Of a DNA stretch of 64,000 nucleotides, positions 9,175-20,300 are shown piece after piece. The first letter of the stretch is position 1; each line of letters begins with the position of its first letter. Origin of the DNA: Mucilaginibacter phyllosphaerae. Lineage in GTDB: Bacteria > Bacteroidota > Bacteroidia > Sphingobacteriales > Sphingobacteriaceae. The notes beneath the pieces are model-generated. The model was not told where the DNA came from, did no database searches, and saw only the letters and a list, made by a program, of their open reading frames with translations. The position numbers and the translations under genes are program-made. The stretch spans positions 806,001 to 870,000 of the forward strand of contig NZ_SNQG01000001.1 of the NCBI RefSeq assembly GCF_004378255.1. Reading direction: 5' to 3'.

Positions 9175-11469
9175 CTATTTAATGGCAGCCAAACCCTTCG
9201 GCTGATTGGCGGGGCTATTCCCCAAGGATTTTGCCGGGGTATCCTGCAGATAGATCTCCAGTATGCCGCCATTCATGATATGGTTGTAGGTTATGTAGTT
9301 TTTAGGATAAAGCTTACCATCCCGTTTTACCTGATATATATACAGCGACTTACCGGATTGCTTATGGCAGATAATTTTAAGCTTTTTACCCCTGGCCAAA
9401 TTAACGGTGATGCTATTAAACACAGGCGAACACAGCAAATAATCGCCGGATACTGGATTGAGCGGATAAAAGCCCATTGCAGCGAACATATACCAGGCCG
9501 ACATTTGCCCCGCATCATCATTACCACCCAACCCGCCGGGCCCATCGCTATACTCATTCTGCAAAATAGCGTGTACCTGCTGCTGTGTTTTCCAGCTGCT
9601 GCCGGTATAGTTATACATAAAGGGGATCTGATGGCCGGGTTCGTTACCATGCCAGTACTCGTTCTTTATAAAAATGCTGTCCAGGGCTTGTTCCAATTTT
9701 GCACGGCCACCCATCAGGCGGGCTAAACCCGGCACATCCTGCGGTACATAAAAAGTGTACTGCCTGGGTGTACCTTCGGTTATGTAGGTTTGCTTTTTAT
9801 CAGCATCAAATGCTTTTAACCACGTGCCGTCTTTCATGCGCGCCCTAACGGAATTTACTGAGAGGTCGAAAACATTTTTATAATTCAATGCCCGTTTTTG
9901 CAGAATGGTATAATCGGATGTAAAGCCCATTTTTTTCGACAGAAGTGATAAGGCATAATCATCGTAAGCATACTCCAACGTACGGCTCACCTGCTCCATT
10001 TTATGGAATGCATCCTTTACGCTATCCTCCTGGGGGATGTATCCATACTGCAGATAACTGTGTAACGCACGGCGGCCCTTACCTTCAATATAATCGCTTT
10101 TGTTTGCGGGTAATTCGAATGCGTTACGCCTCATTAACCGATAAGCATGTGGCAGGTTGACCCTGCTAATTCCTTTTAAATAAGCAGATGTAATAACAGA
10201 AGTAGTATGATCGCCGATCATTTCTGATGTATAGCTGTTCCAGCAGGGAAAGATGGGGAGCCAGCCGCCCTGTACACCCTTTAAAATAAGCGACTGCACC
10301 AGGTTATCTACCAGTTTTGGCTGTAATATTTCCAGCAGTGGTATTTGTGCCCGGTAAATATCCCAAAGCGAAAAATCATCGTAATAATTACCCGAGGCCA
10401 GCTTACCTAACTGATGATCTGATGAAAACATGGGGTAGGTACCATCTATATCGTTATACAACCGTGGATGCTGCAGCGCATGATAAAAAGATGTATAAAA
10501 AATACGCTTATCAGCTTCGTTTGGGGTTGCAACCTGTATTTGTTTTAAGGCCTGCTGCCATACGGCTTTGCACTGTAAAACGGTATGCTCAAAATCCCAG
10601 CCGGGTATTTCTGCAGCCAGATTTTTGCGGGCGCCTGCAATGCTGCTAAAGGAGGTACCTACGCGCACATTCACCTTTTCGCCTTTGGCTACCTTAAGCC
10701 CGATGTAAACGCCAAGATCTTTTTTGGATATGATACTATCGCCGGCAATAAGCTTGTTACCGGCAAACATGCCGTAGCGGCTTAAAGCCCTGTCTATTTT
10801 AATTACAAAATAACCATTGAAACCGGCAGGCTTACCCCAACCCTGATATATGCGGTGCACAGGGTTATAGCCATAGATCTCGCCACGCTTTTCATCAACC
10901 TTTATAAAACCCTCTCCAAAATCGCTATTGGGTGTAATAAGCAGGTAAAGGCTATCGGCGGCGGCGGCTGTAAACTGCATGATACCGCACCGGGGCGTAG
11001 CTGTTACAGCCGCTGTTAGTTTTGATCCGGGCAAATTCAGGCGATACAGGTATGGTGTGGCCAATTCATCCGAATGATTAAACTCAGATGCGTTATCTGT
11101 AACCTTAAGCCTGCCTGTAACCGGCATAATGGTTAAACTGCCATAATCCTGCATGCAGGATCCGCTGATCCAGTGCGTACCGCGGAAACCATAAAATACA
11201 TTGTCTTTATAGTAGTAAGGCGGAATGCATTTCTTTTCGGTTAACTGCGTTTGCGCCGTCCACTGCGTCATGGCAAGCGGGGTACAAACCGATGGTATAG
11301 TGTTGGCAAAATTGGCCTCTACCGAACCATGCTTTAAAGCCGACGGCGTAGTGCTGGTAGCGGTACCCGCCAGCGGGTTCACATATTTTACCAGGTCAGC
11401 CTGCTGTGCATTAACTCCGTTATAGGCAAAAACCAAAAAAACAATTAAACAAAAGAACCTGGTTAGCAT
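9175..11469 (-). CDS. GH92 alpha-mannosidase family protein
   Basis: Secreted GH92 enzyme, a family of calcium-dependent exo-alpha-mannosidases. The signal peptide is about residues 1-21 (ending NGVNAQ). Family hallmarks are the N-terminal VKYVNPLAGTATS, the segment GFRGTHWISGSCMQDYGSLT, FSLWDIYRAQIPLL, and the C-terminal catalytic block GGLGGNDDAGQMSAWYMFAA, whose Asp pair is the usual general-base region. Length is 764 aa, typical. GH92 is more usual in N-glycan or yeast-mannan loci, so its presence beside pectinases is a little unexpected, and the substrate may be another alpha-linked sugar. It follows the inositol oxygenase gene by 9 bp. Confidence 0.9.
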   Translation of the reverse strand: MLTRFFCLIVFLVFAYNGVNAQQADLVKYVNPLAGTATSTTPSALKHGSVEANFANTIPSVCTPLAMTQWTAQTQLTEKKCIPPYYYKDNVFYGFRGTHWISGSCMQDYGSLTIMPVTGRLKVTDNASEFNHSDELATPYLYRLNLPGSKLTAAVTATPRCGIMQFTAAAADSLYLLITPNSDFGEGFIKVDEKRGEIYGYNPVHRIYQGWGKPAGFNGYFVIKIDRALSRYGMFAGNKLIAGDSIISKKDLGVYIGLKVAKGEKVNVRVGTSFSSIAGARKNLAAEIPGWDFEHTVLQCKAVWQQALKQIQVATPNEADKRIFYTSFYHALQHPRLYNDIDGTYPMFSSDHQLGKLASGNYYDDFSLWDIYRAQIPLLEILQPKLVDNLVQSLILKGVQGGWLPIFPCWNSYTSEMIGDHTTSVITSAYLKGISRVNLPHAYRLMRRNAFELPANKSDYIEGKGRRALHSYLQYGYIPQEDSVKDAFHKMEQVSRTLEYAYDDYALSLLSKKMGFTSDYTILQKRALNYKNVFDLSVNSVRARMKDGTWLKAFDADKKQTYITEGTPRQYTFYVPQDVPGLARLMGGRAKLEQALDSIFIKNEYWHGNEPGHQIPFMYNYTGSSWKTQQQVHAILQNEYSDGPGGLGGNDDAGQMSAWYMFAAMGFYPLNPVSGDYLLCSPVFNSITVNLARGKKLKIICHKQSGKSLYIYQVKRDGKLYPKNYITYNHIMNGGILEIYLQDTPAKSLGNSPANQPKGLAAIK

Positions 11470-11478
11470 TAAGGCGCC

Positions 11479-12348
11479 TTACAATTTAACGGTTGCAGGT
11501 AAATACTTTGCTATCAGGTCCTCATAAAAAGGTCTCAGTTCTGACACCACCGGTGGTTTCGGGCTTTTAGAATACAGATCATACGGGTTGAATTTATCTA
11601 CCCATTTAAACATGTCATGATCATGAGCATTCAGCAAATGATCATAAGCCTTTTCGCGATGCTGTGAGTAGAATGAATGATAACGGATCATGTATAAAGC
11701 AGGCTCGGGCAAATAATCTTTTGTAATGTGATACAAATATTCATCGTGCCCCCATGACATGTGCACCTTATCTAAACCGCAATGCTGGCTGTAAACACCA
11801 AGTTTAGTATTATAGCGTTCGTCGTAAGTATCGGGGTTATCCGCAAAAAATTCGGGGAAAACTATCTTATCAGAGAATTTGCAGCCCACCGGGAAGGTAT
11901 CGCCCACAACATTCCACTGGGGTTCGCCAAAAAGGCAAAGCACCTTACCCAGATCATGAATAAAACCGGTAAGTATGAACCAGTCCGGATGCCCATCTGC
12001 ACGGATCGCTTCGGCAGTTTGCAATAAATGCTGTAATTGATCCAACGACGTATCCGGGTCAGAATCGTCTACCAAAGTGTTTAGATACTCCATTGCCGCC
12101 CACCAGGGCATTTCCTTTTTATCAAACTGCAGGAAGTTGGCCTTTTTAGCCAGCACATTATTATAGGTTTGATATTTATGATTAAGCCGGTAAAATTCGC
12201 GTACGGCAACTTGTTTGGGGTCGTTGTAATTCCTGAATTCTTCCTTAGTTTTAGCCGGGCCGGGCTCGGGATAACGATCCAGCACATCATCTTCCCACTC
12301 ATCAACACTTGTTAACGGCGAAATTTCTTTCTGATTTAACTCTTCCAT
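11479..12348 (-). CDS. myo-Inositol oxygenase (MIOX)
   Basis: Di-iron oxygenase that cleaves myo-inositol with O2 to give D-glucuronate. All ligand positions known from the animal enzyme have visible counterparts: the His in ADGHPDWF, the His-Asp pair in FIHDLGKV, the His in [10 protein letters not shown], the His in [10 protein letters not shown], and the Asp in NPYDLYSK. There is no signal peptide, so it is cytoplasmic, unlike its secreted neighbours. I chose the ATG at 12348 (289 aa, MEELNQ). An upstream in-frame ATG at 12408 adds 20 residues that do not look like family sequence. It opens a sub-operon with GH92 and later genes and has a palindromic operator-like site about 130 bp upstream. 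Finding MIOX inside a PUL is unusual. Confidence 0.93.
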   Translation of the reverse strand: MEELNQKEISPLTSVDEWEDDVLDRYPEPGPAKTKEEFRNYNDPKQVAVREFYRLNHKYQTYNNVLAKKANFLQFDKKEMPWWAAMEYLNTLVDDSDPDTSLDQLQHLLQTAEAIRADGHPDWFILTGFIHDLGKVLCLFGEPQWNVVGDTFPVGCKFSDKIVFPEFFADNPDTYDERYNTKLGVYSQHCGLDKVHMSWGHDEYLYHITKDYLPEPALYMIRYHSFYSQHREKAYDHLLNAHDHDMFKWVDKFNPYDLYSKSPKPPVVSELRPFYEDLIAKYLPATVKL

Positions 12349-12475
12349 CTTAGTAAGTTTATTATCGGTTAATAACTGGTTTCTGTACAGGATGAATATG
12401 GAGGTCATTACAATCCGGTATCTTTTTAAAATTGGTTAAAAAACCGCATAATGCCATCAATTATTACTTAAATAT

Positions 12476-12495
12476 TTACGTAAACGTTTACTTAG
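12476..12495. promoter_or_regulatory. Candidate LacI-family operator upstream of MIOX
   Basis: The 12-bp perfect palindrome GTAAACGTTTAC (12480-12491) has the CG-centred core typical of LacI-family operators. The surrounding 20 bases match the palindrome in front of susC (20634-20653) at 16 of 20 positions. It lies between the stop of the second GH28 gene and the MIOX start, which suggests a second promoter inside the PUL. Confidence 0.6.
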
Positions 12496-12524
12496 CAATT
12501 GTGTATGCGAATGCCGGGTTGGGT

Positions 12525-14042
12525 TTACTGCACTTTTACCATCACCTTTACATCACCCGGGATCTGCGTATCTTTCAGCGTATATGCATTTACCTTGTTT
12601 AAAATAACAGCCGGTGTTTGGTTAACAGTGGGGATGGCTACCTTTTGTAAGTTTATAGTATTTGCATCATCAAAAACTATAGCAGGCCTAAAATCTGCAT
12701 TTGCTACCGTAAGTTTCACATTTTTAAGGGTGATGCCTTTTGCATGGCGTACATATAAACCCCAGGCGGGCAGTTCGCCAAACATGGTAAACTCCGGGTA
12801 ACCTGCTGTATTTTCTGTAACCGAACTTAGGTTATCGGCTGTTACTTCTGCAATTTCCCTGCTTGCACCGCCGGCATAACTTATTTCAATATTCTCCAGC
12901 ACCACGTCTTCTACCGGGTGGCCGGGCAAACCTGTTATAGATGATGGCACCACATTATGCGCCGGTACTTTAGGCGGCGGGCCTTCTACGGGGTAACCAA
13001 TATCGGGCTTACCTGCCGGTATGGCGGCTTTTACATTGGCAATATAAACACGCTTAAGCGTGCTATACCTGCTGTTGGTATTGCGGTGGCCCAGGCGTAA
13101 AAAAATAGCATTGCCTACATTGGTTGCGGTTACATTACGGATGTCAATATCCTCCAGCACAGCACCATCCACCGTTTCCAGCGCTATAGCCGATCGGTAA
13201 GTGTTATAAACCGTAAGGTTATTTACCTTTATGCGCTTAAAACCACCTACAGAGCCGGTACCCAATTTAAATCCGCTTGCGCTCGACCGCAGTATGCAGT
13301 TCTCTACAACCACATCTTCACACGCACCCTCAGGATATTCAGATTTAAGGCAGATAGCATCATCCGCCGCATTGAAGGTGCTGTTAGTGATCTTTACATT
13401 TTTGGTATCGGTAATATCAATGCCATCATTATTCCAGTACGCGGTGCTTTGCACAATCATACTGTCTATCAAAACATTTTTACAACGGTTATAGTTTTGC
13501 ACCCAACCTGCCGCATCTTTCAGGGTGATGCCTTTTACCTTGATATCTGTACAGTTATCAAATAAAATAATCACCGGGCGGTTCTTTTCCGTTGGACGTT
13601 TAACCTTCCATTGCGGGTCGGTAATGATGCCTTTGCTTAACAGGTCGAGCACATTCTCTACCAGTTCGCGGCCCTGCCCGTTGATCACGCCTGTGCCGGT
13701 AATAGCAATATTTTGCTGATTATTAGCATAAATTAAGGCAAGCGAACCGTTGCGGGGATAATCGAGCCGGTTTACAGAACCTAACAACACAGCATTATCG
13801 GCCAGGTGCAAATCTACATTTGATCTTAGCACAAAGGGGCCGGTAACAAAATTCCCGTCGGGGATAAGCACGCGGCCGCCACCGCCCTTGTTTGCAGCAT
13901 CTATTGCCTGCTGAATGGCCAGGGTATTTTTAAAGTTTTTATTGGCCTTAGCGCCGTAAGTAAGTATGTTGTAATCTTTTTTTTGGGCGGATACCTGTAT
14001 GGTTAAGAGCCCGGATATCATGATCAGCAGATATTTATTCAT
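12525..14042 (-). CDS. GH28 polygalacturonase-like hydrolase (second copy)
   Basis: Secreted GH28 beta-helix protein of 505 aa, a divergent paralogue of the GH28 gene at 7697-9163. The signal peptide is residues 1-19 (ending VSAQ). The N terminus ILTYGAKANKNFKNTLAIQQ is typical. The catalytic region reads NNDGIDITDTKNVKI and NAADDAICLKSEY, so the usual GDD is ADD here while the Asp pair is kept. The segment SSGFKLGTGSVGGFKRI then aligns with the GH28 substrate-binding strands. The gene sits 1 bp from the GH39 gene upstream and is followed by about 175 bp containing an operator-like palindrome before MIOX. Two different GH28 enzymes in one locus suggest cuts at different backbone positions. 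Confidence 0.9.
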   Translation of the reverse strand: MNKYLLIMISGLLTIQVSAQKKDYNILTYGAKANKNFKNTLAIQQAIDAANKGGGGRVLIPDGNFVTGPFVLRSNVDLHLADNAVLLGSVNRLDYPRNGSLALIYANNQQNIAITGTGVINGQGRELVENVLDLLSKGIITDPQWKVKRPTEKNRPVIILFDNCTDIKVKGITLKDAAGWVQNYNRCKNVLIDSMIVQSTAYWNNDGIDITDTKNVKITNSTFNAADDAICLKSEYPEGACEDVVVENCILRSSASGFKLGTGSVGGFKRIKVNNLTVYNTYRSAIALETVDGAVLEDIDIRNVTATNVGNAIFLRLGHRNTNSRYSTLKRVYIANVKAAIPAGKPDIGYPVEGPPPKVPAHNVVPSSITGLPGHPVEDVVLENIEISYAGGASREIAEVTADNLSSVTENTAGYPEFTMFGELPAWGLYVRHAKGITLKNVKLTVANADFRPAIVFDDANTINLQKVAIPTVNQTPAVILNKVNAYTLKDTQIPGDVKVMVKVQ

Positions 14043-14043
14043 G

Positions 14044-15615
14044 CTATTTATTAATCAGTTTTATAAAATAAACGTCGTTTTGTCTCATATCAAAGTCGTC
14101 CTGCCAGGTGCCGTTTTTTATCACAATATCTTTTTGCAGTACCGGGCTGCCATCAGCCACCTTTTTTAGTTGTTGCTCCTGTGATAAAGAAATATTACCG
14201 GGAGCACCCATTTCCAGGTAAGCCGTATAGGGGTCGTTTTGATGATAACCCACACGATAAACCTGTAAAAGGTACCTGCCGTTGGGCATCGACCCAATGC
14301 TAAGTTTAATTTTACCTATTGATTTAGAAGGTAAAATCTTACTGTAAAAACGCTGGTTGTAACTGCTATCGGGCGATAAAAGCTTATAATCCCATAGCAG
14401 GGCCTGCAAATTACCCGCACCGTCTTTACAAACCCACGATGATGCATCAGCGTTAACCAGTTCTTTATCCCCAAGTTCATTTAAAAACTTGTAGGCATAG
14501 AATGACGGTTTCAGGATCCCCTGTAAATTAATTAAGCCAAAACCACCATGAAAAGAAGTTACCGGCGGGCCGGCTTCCTCAAATATGTCGGTAAACGTCC
14601 AATACGACATGGAGTTGACCAATCCTTCGGTTTTTTTTAAGGTATTGAGCAGAAAAGTAGCATTCTGATAAGTATCATGCAGCGGGTCTTTGGGGTTGGG
14701 GGATGAATTCCATTCGGTGATATGGATCTCGGTATTTTTAAAAGCAGAGCTGCGCACATCGCTATTCAGCTTTCTGATAGCGATGGGGATGCCATCCGGC
14801 TCGCGCATTTGGGTGGTTCTTTTACCATACTCGTCAAATACCGATTTGGTGCCGTATGCATGGGTAGAAATAAAATCTACCAGCTGGGGGTATTTTTCAA
14901 AACGCTCCAGGGCTTCTTTTATCCAGGTACTGCCGGATGTAGCCGGGCCGCCCACGCGATAGCTGGCCGATACAGCCTTTACAGCCTTTGCCGTAACCTG
15001 GTACAGCTTAAAATAATCATCAATACTGCCCGAAAAGAACTGTTTAAGATTGGGCTCGTTCCAAACTTCAAAGTACCATTGCTGTACTTCCTGCCTGCCA
15101 TAACGTTCTTCAAAATGCTTAACCAATGCGGTGATCAGCGCTGCCCATTTTTCATAAGATTTTGGGGTGCTAATACTGCCTTTCCACCAAAAAACGGTTT
15201 TATCATTTTCGGCTAAGGCAGGCGGCATAAAACCAAGCTCTACAAATGGCCTTACCTTTATACTTAGTAAAAAATCATATAAATGATCTACATACTGCCA
15301 GTTATAGACCGGGTTACCCTGGCTGTCTTCGGTATAAACATGCATATCATCACTTAGCAAGCCATGAAACCGGATATATTTAAAACAAATGGCCTTTTTA
15401 GCAATTGCCAGTTGCTGCTGCCACTGCGCACGCAAACCTTCTGCTGCCCGGCCTGCGCCCACACACTCCTGGTAAGCTTTGTTACGCCCGCCCTTAACTT
15501 TATTAAAATCAGCACGGATGATACGCAGGCTGTCTGTAGCGGTTACAGCGCCATACAAGTTTGCTGTGCAGCACCACAATAAAAAAATTAAGCTATAAAC
15601 TTTTATGCGTTTCAT
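14044..15615 (-). CDS. GH39 family glycoside hydrolase (beta-xylosidase-like)
   Basis: Secreted clan GH-A enzyme with the GH39 pattern, a family of beta-xylosidases and alpha-iduronidases. The acid/base Glu is in WYFEVWNEPNLKQF and the nucleophile Glu in IHITEWNSSPNP. The N-terminal FKYIRFHGLLSDDMHVY and VRPFVELGFMPPALA are typical of bacterial GH39. I chose the ATG at 15615, giving MKRIKVYSLIFLLWCC, a good signal peptide; the in-frame ATG at 15642 adds 9 residues and a weaker start. It is the first enzyme gene after susD (53 bp) and nearly touches GH28. Removal of xylose from xylogalacturonan would fit the neighbours, but this is only inference. Confidence 0.87.
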   Translation of the reverse strand: MKRIKVYSLIFLLWCCTANLYGAVTATDSLRIIRADFNKVKGGRNKAYQECVGAGRAAEGLRAQWQQQLAIAKKAICFKYIRFHGLLSDDMHVYTEDSQGNPVYNWQYVDHLYDFLLSIKVRPFVELGFMPPALAENDKTVFWWKGSISTPKSYEKWAALITALVKHFEERYGRQEVQQWYFEVWNEPNLKQFFSGSIDDYFKLYQVTAKAVKAVSASYRVGGPATSGSTWIKEALERFEKYPQLVDFISTHAYGTKSVFDEYGKRTTQMREPDGIPIAIRKLNSDVRSSAFKNTEIHITEWNSSPNPKDPLHDTYQNATFLLNTLKKTEGLVNSMSYWTFTDIFEEAGPPVTSFHGGFGLINLQGILKPSFYAYKFLNELGDKELVNADASSWVCKDGAGNLQALLWDYKLLSPDSSYNQRFYSKILPSKSIGKIKLSIGSMPNGRYLLQVYRVGYHQNDPYTAYLEMGAPGNISLSQEQQLKKVADGSPVLQKDIVIKNGTWQDDFDMRQNDVYFIKLINK

Positions 15616-15668
15616 AAATATAAATAAAAATGCCCCGGCCATTGCCGAAGCATTTTGTTAATACAATA

Positions 15669-17372
15669 CTAATAACCGGGGTTTTGTGGAAATGCACCCC
15701 TGTTGAGATCAATCATAGATTGTGGTATTGGCCGCAGTAAAAATTTGGCATCTAAAGTAGTTGCCCCTGCTGATGCTGCTTTTAACTCATCATTATACTT
15801 AATAGCCCTGGTAAGCAACTTGTTAGTACTTACATTCCCGGGGGTTTCATAAACGCGTTTAAGCTCATACCATCTAAACTCCTCACCTGCCAGTTCGCGG
15901 GCGCGTTCATCCAGTATTGCATCAAGGGTTAAGGTACCGGTGTAAAGCAGATCGGCAGAATAAGCCGCACCTGTTGCCGGGTTAGTACCTTGTTTGGCCG
16001 CACGGGTACGGATAGCGTTAAACCTTGCCAGCGCCAGGCCCTGATTACCTAATTTTACATAAGCTTCGGCTGCAATAAGATATGTTTCGGACAAGCGGAA
16101 AACATACGTATCCCTTGCGCCGGCGTTTTCTGCATAGGTAGTTACAAACGGATCGCGGAATTTTTTAAACTGCGGGTAATTCCGTGCACCAGCCAAAAAT
16201 GGCGAATTGCGGTACTCGTCCGGGTTGATCACAAGGTACTTGCGTTGCGCCTTTTGCCCGGGCGTAAATGCAACTGCCGGGTAATAAATAAGCGTATCGC
16301 CAACGGCAAAATTTTTATCGCCTATTTTACCGGCTACCTGGGTAATAACCCCGTCAAACGCAGTGGCGGCAAAGCGGCTGTCGCTTGTACGGTTAAACAG
16401 GCTAAAAAAGTATGGATCGGGCGATACGGCATTCAGTGTTTTACCGTAATAAGTACTGCGGCCTACCAATGGAGTGTTTTGGGTATCCCATAAAAACCAT
16501 TGATGCAAACTGTTACCCGCGCCGTTTGTTAAGGCATTTGTGCTGTACTGAACCGAAAATATCACCTCGTTATTCACCTGAAAACCGGCTATCGAGGGAT
16601 CGAACAGATCTGAATAATTGGGTTTAAGCTGGTAGGTGCCTGAATTGATAACTGCATCTGCCAGGGTTGCTGCCTGCTGAAAATCATCTGCAGCAGCGTA
16701 GCTTTTATACCCACGGGTTAAATAAACCTTAGCCAGCAAATGTTGTGCAAAACCTTTGGTAACACGGCCAAAATCTGGTGTTGTTGCAGGTAATGCGCTT
16801 ATGGCTTCGTTTAAATCCTGTACAATTTGTGTATAAACATCTTTCTCTGGCGTACGGGTATAGGTTAAGGTAATACCGGTAGTACGGGTTGTAACCAAAG
16901 GTACATCACCATACATTTCTACCAACAGATAATAATACCAGGCGCGCAGTGCCTTAGCTTCGCCCACGCGTGCATTGATGATTGCGGGATCGCCGTCGGT
17001 CACCTGTGTAGCCCAGTAAATAGTATTGTTAGCTATATTGATATCAGCATATAACTGTCTGAAAAAATTATCCAGATCCGGCTGGGTAGAATTGAGCTGG
17101 CTGTTATATAAATTAAAACCATTATTATCGTTTATGCCTGCTGTGCTATATACATCTGTACCAATATTTAACAATCCCGGAAAGCTGATCAGGCTCCTTA
17201 AAGTAGCATAGTTTGATTTTGCCAGATCCTGAAAGCCCGAATTTGTGTTATAATACGTTTCGGCAGTGCGGTTGCCGGGGTTATATTCTTCGGTGTACTT
17301 TTTACAACCCGTAATACCGGCCATTAGCATGGCAAGGCCGATGATTATATGTGTTTTATTAAAATATTTCAT
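15669..17372 (-). CDS. susD: SusD/RagB family starch-binding-like lipoprotein
   Basis: Outer-membrane surface lipoprotein that caps the SusC channel and binds the oligosaccharide. The lipobox is MAGITGC with Cys23. The N-terminal SusD domain begins at YNPGNRTAETYYNTNSGFQD, TPR-like helices run through ARVGEAKALRAWYYYLLVEM (the RAxYY pattern) with GDVPLVT after it, and the C-terminal RagB/SusD domain includes YVFRLSETYLIAAEAYVKLG and FNAIRTRA. Length 567 aa is typical. It follows susC by 23 bp and is surely co-transcribed. No separate SusE/F-type surface glycan-binding protein was recognised in this locus. The name susD is used in the family sense, not as proof of starch binding. Confidence 0.95.
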   Translation of the reverse strand: MKYFNKTHIIIGLAMLMAGITGCKKYTEEYNPGNRTAETYYNTNSGFQDLAKSNYATLRSLISFPGLLNIGTDVYSTAGINDNNGFNLYNSQLNSTQPDLDNFFRQLYADINIANNTIYWATQVTDGDPAIINARVGEAKALRAWYYYLLVEMYGDVPLVTTRTTGITLTYTRTPEKDVYTQIVQDLNEAISALPATTPDFGRVTKGFAQHLLAKVYLTRGYKSYAAADDFQQAATLADAVINSGTYQLKPNYSDLFDPSIAGFQVNNEVIFSVQYSTNALTNGAGNSLHQWFLWDTQNTPLVGRSTYYGKTLNAVSPDPYFFSLFNRTSDSRFAATAFDGVITQVAGKIGDKNFAVGDTLIYYPAVAFTPGQKAQRKYLVINPDEYRNSPFLAGARNYPQFKKFRDPFVTTYAENAGARDTYVFRLSETYLIAAEAYVKLGNQGLALARFNAIRTRAAKQGTNPATGAAYSADLLYTGTLTLDAILDERARELAGEEFRWYELKRVYETPGNVSTNKLLTRAIKYNDELKAASAGATTLDAKFLLRPIPQSMIDLNRGAFPQNPGY

Positions 17373-17395
17373 GTTTGATAATCGTAAATAATTGA

Positions 17396-20300
17396 TTACA
17401 AGGTTAAATTAACACCCAACATAAACGTACGGGTGCGGAAATCCTGGTTATTGAACGAACTGCCATCGGGATTTTCCGGATCCCAGCCAATAAACTTGGT
17501 AAATATGAAAGGATTAAAGGCATTGGCATATACCCTAAGCCCCTGTATCTTTACCTTATTCAGCAAACTTTTTGGTATAGTATAGCCCAATGTAATATTG
17601 CTTATTTTAGTATAAGAGGTATTTTGAAACTGCGCGGCCGTCCTGGCGTCGCCGTCTGTTTCGCGGGCGGTATTTGCCCAGGTATTGCTTGGGTTGGTCG
17701 GGGTCCAATAGCTTCTGTCAAACGCACCGAAACGTGCCCGGCCCTGGTCGCCATTCATTACCTGCTCTAAAAAAACACTGTTTTGGAAAGTGCCCTGGCG
17801 GGTGTAAACGGTAAAGCTAAAATCAAGATTGGCAAAATTAATGGTGTTGGTTAAACCACCAAACCAATTAGGAATGTCGCTTCCTAAGATTTGCCTGTCG
17901 TAAGAATCAATTTTACCATCTGGTACGCCTGCAGGCCCGCTAAAATCCTGGATTTTGTACTGACCGGGGATACGGTTAAATGTTTTAGCCTGGTCGGCTT
18001 CATCATTTTGCCAAACCCCAATGATCTTATAACGATATACCACCCTGGTTTTCTGGCCAATAAAACGGGCATTACCAATATCATCCTTCCCGTCGCCGTA
18101 AAGCTCAAGAATTTTATTTTTGTTTACAGCGAAGTTAATATTGGTCGTCCAGCTGAATTTTGAACTGCGTACGTTAACCGTATTTAAGCCTACCTCGATA
18201 CCTTTATTACCTACAGAACCCAAATTGGTAGTAGTACCGGGATAACCGTTTGGCGGCGGCACATTCTGATAAATAATACTCCCTTTTGATTTTTTACTGT
18301 AAAGATCCAATTGAAGGCCTATACGGTTTTCAAACAACTGCATGTCTAAACCCAGATTATATTCATCCGTTTTTTCCCAGGTTAAATTTTTGTTTCCGAA
18401 GGCTGGTGTAAAACCGCTTGCGCCAACACCATTAAAATCATACGGTACCGAATTAAGCAAAGATTGTGTAACATATGGGTACAAAAACTGGCTTAATGCC
18501 GCGTTGCCAGATTTACCGTAGCTTAACCTTAATTTTAGCAGGTTAATGGCCCTGATATTTTTAACAAAGTCCTCTTCGCTCAATATCCACGAAGCTGCGG
18601 CAGAAGGGAACCAGCCCCTTTGATGGCCCGGTGCAAATATTGAATTTTGATCTGTACGCAACGTTGCAGTAAACAGATAGCGGTTATTAAAAGTATAGTT
18701 AGCCCGGCCATAATATGATGCAATGGTTTGCTTACTGTAACCGCTGCTTACACTGATGATAGGTGCAATACCATTAACCGTTGTAACCGATTGCACATTG
18801 TACCAAAGCGACCGGAATGGTAACCCTTGCACCGAACTGGAACTGAAATCTTGCTGATGGTATTCAAAAGTGTTACCCAATGTGATATCAAACTTATGCT
18901 TGCCAAATTCATTGGTATAAGATAGCAGGTTATCCCAGGTATAATTAACCCATTGGTTTGAACTGTTGGATGCACTGTTTGGGCGTGTACCCAGCTGTTG
19001 TTTAGAAAACATATCATTATACTGCCCCTGGCGCTGGAAGGTAAGATCGGGGCTGAATGAGCTGCGCAGCTTAAGGCCCCTTATGATATTGGCTTCGGCA
19101 TAAACGTTTGGCAGCACATGTACATATTGCTGTTGCCTTATCTCGTTATCCGCCTCAAAAAGTGGGTTGGTGATCTGTGTTTCGCCTTCGTAGGTAAAAA
19201 AACGCTTGTTGCCGGCCGCATCATATGCGCTGCCTGTTGGCCTTAAGCGATAGGTGCTTCTAAACACCTCGGCACTACCCGGATGAATATCGGCAAAGGT
19301 GGAGTATATAGAACCGCCAACCTTAAATGTGTTGTTGATATTTTTATCAAGCCCGGCCTTTAAAGTATATTTTTTTGTGCTTACGCCCTGCGTGGTGCCT
19401 TCATATAACTGGTAGCCGGCGCCTACAAAATAGGTTGTTTTTTCGTCGCCGCCTGATATAGAAAGATTGTGATTGGCCGAAACACCGTTCTTTGTGATCA
19501 GATCTACCCAATTGGTATATTTACCGGCAGCAATATTTGTTAACTCGGTAGCAGAAAATATTTTATCATCGGCAACCGGTGTTGTTGGCAAAGGCGTACC
19601 ATTACGCAGTGCGGTTGCCTGCGCCAGTTCGTTGTAATAATCGCGGGCGTAGTTTACAAAGGTTGGCCCGTTCATAACCGGCGGCAGGTTGTAGGGGTTT
19701 ACAATACCGCTATAACCATCGTAAGTGATTTTTACACTGCCTTTGCTACCGCGCTTGGTTGTTACCAGCACTACGCCGTTTGCACCGCGAGAACCGTATA
19801 TGGCGGTAGATGAAGCATCTTTAAGTACATCTATCCTTTCGATATCGGCGGGGTTTAAATCATTTACAGGGTTAGTTGCCGACCCATTCTGGGCTACCGG
19901 GATGCCATCTATAACATATAAAGGCTGCGTACTGCCGGTAATGGAGTTTGCACCACGTATCTCAATAGAAAAATCAGAACCCGGCTTGCCCGACGAGCGC
20001 CTGATATCTACACCCGGCAACCGGCCCTGCATGGCTTCCTGCGTACCGGTTGCCCTGGCTTTTACAATCTCATCGGCCTGGAGCGAGTTCACCGTTCCGG
20101 TTAAATCAATCTTCTTTTTGGTGCCATAACCGATAACCACAACCTCTTGCAGGCCTTTGTTACTTTCTTTTAAAACAATGCTGATCTGCTGCTGATTGCC
20201 AACGGTTACTTCCTGCGCATCAAAGCCTACCATGCTAAATCGTAACACGGCAGTAGGCCCGGCCGTGATAGAAAATTTACCGTCGTAATTGGTTGATACT

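Noticed and set aside
14722..15216. 164-codon open frame opposite the GH39 gene
   Set aside because: It lies entirely inside the well-supported GH39 gene on the other strand and shows no family sequence; it is a shadow frame.
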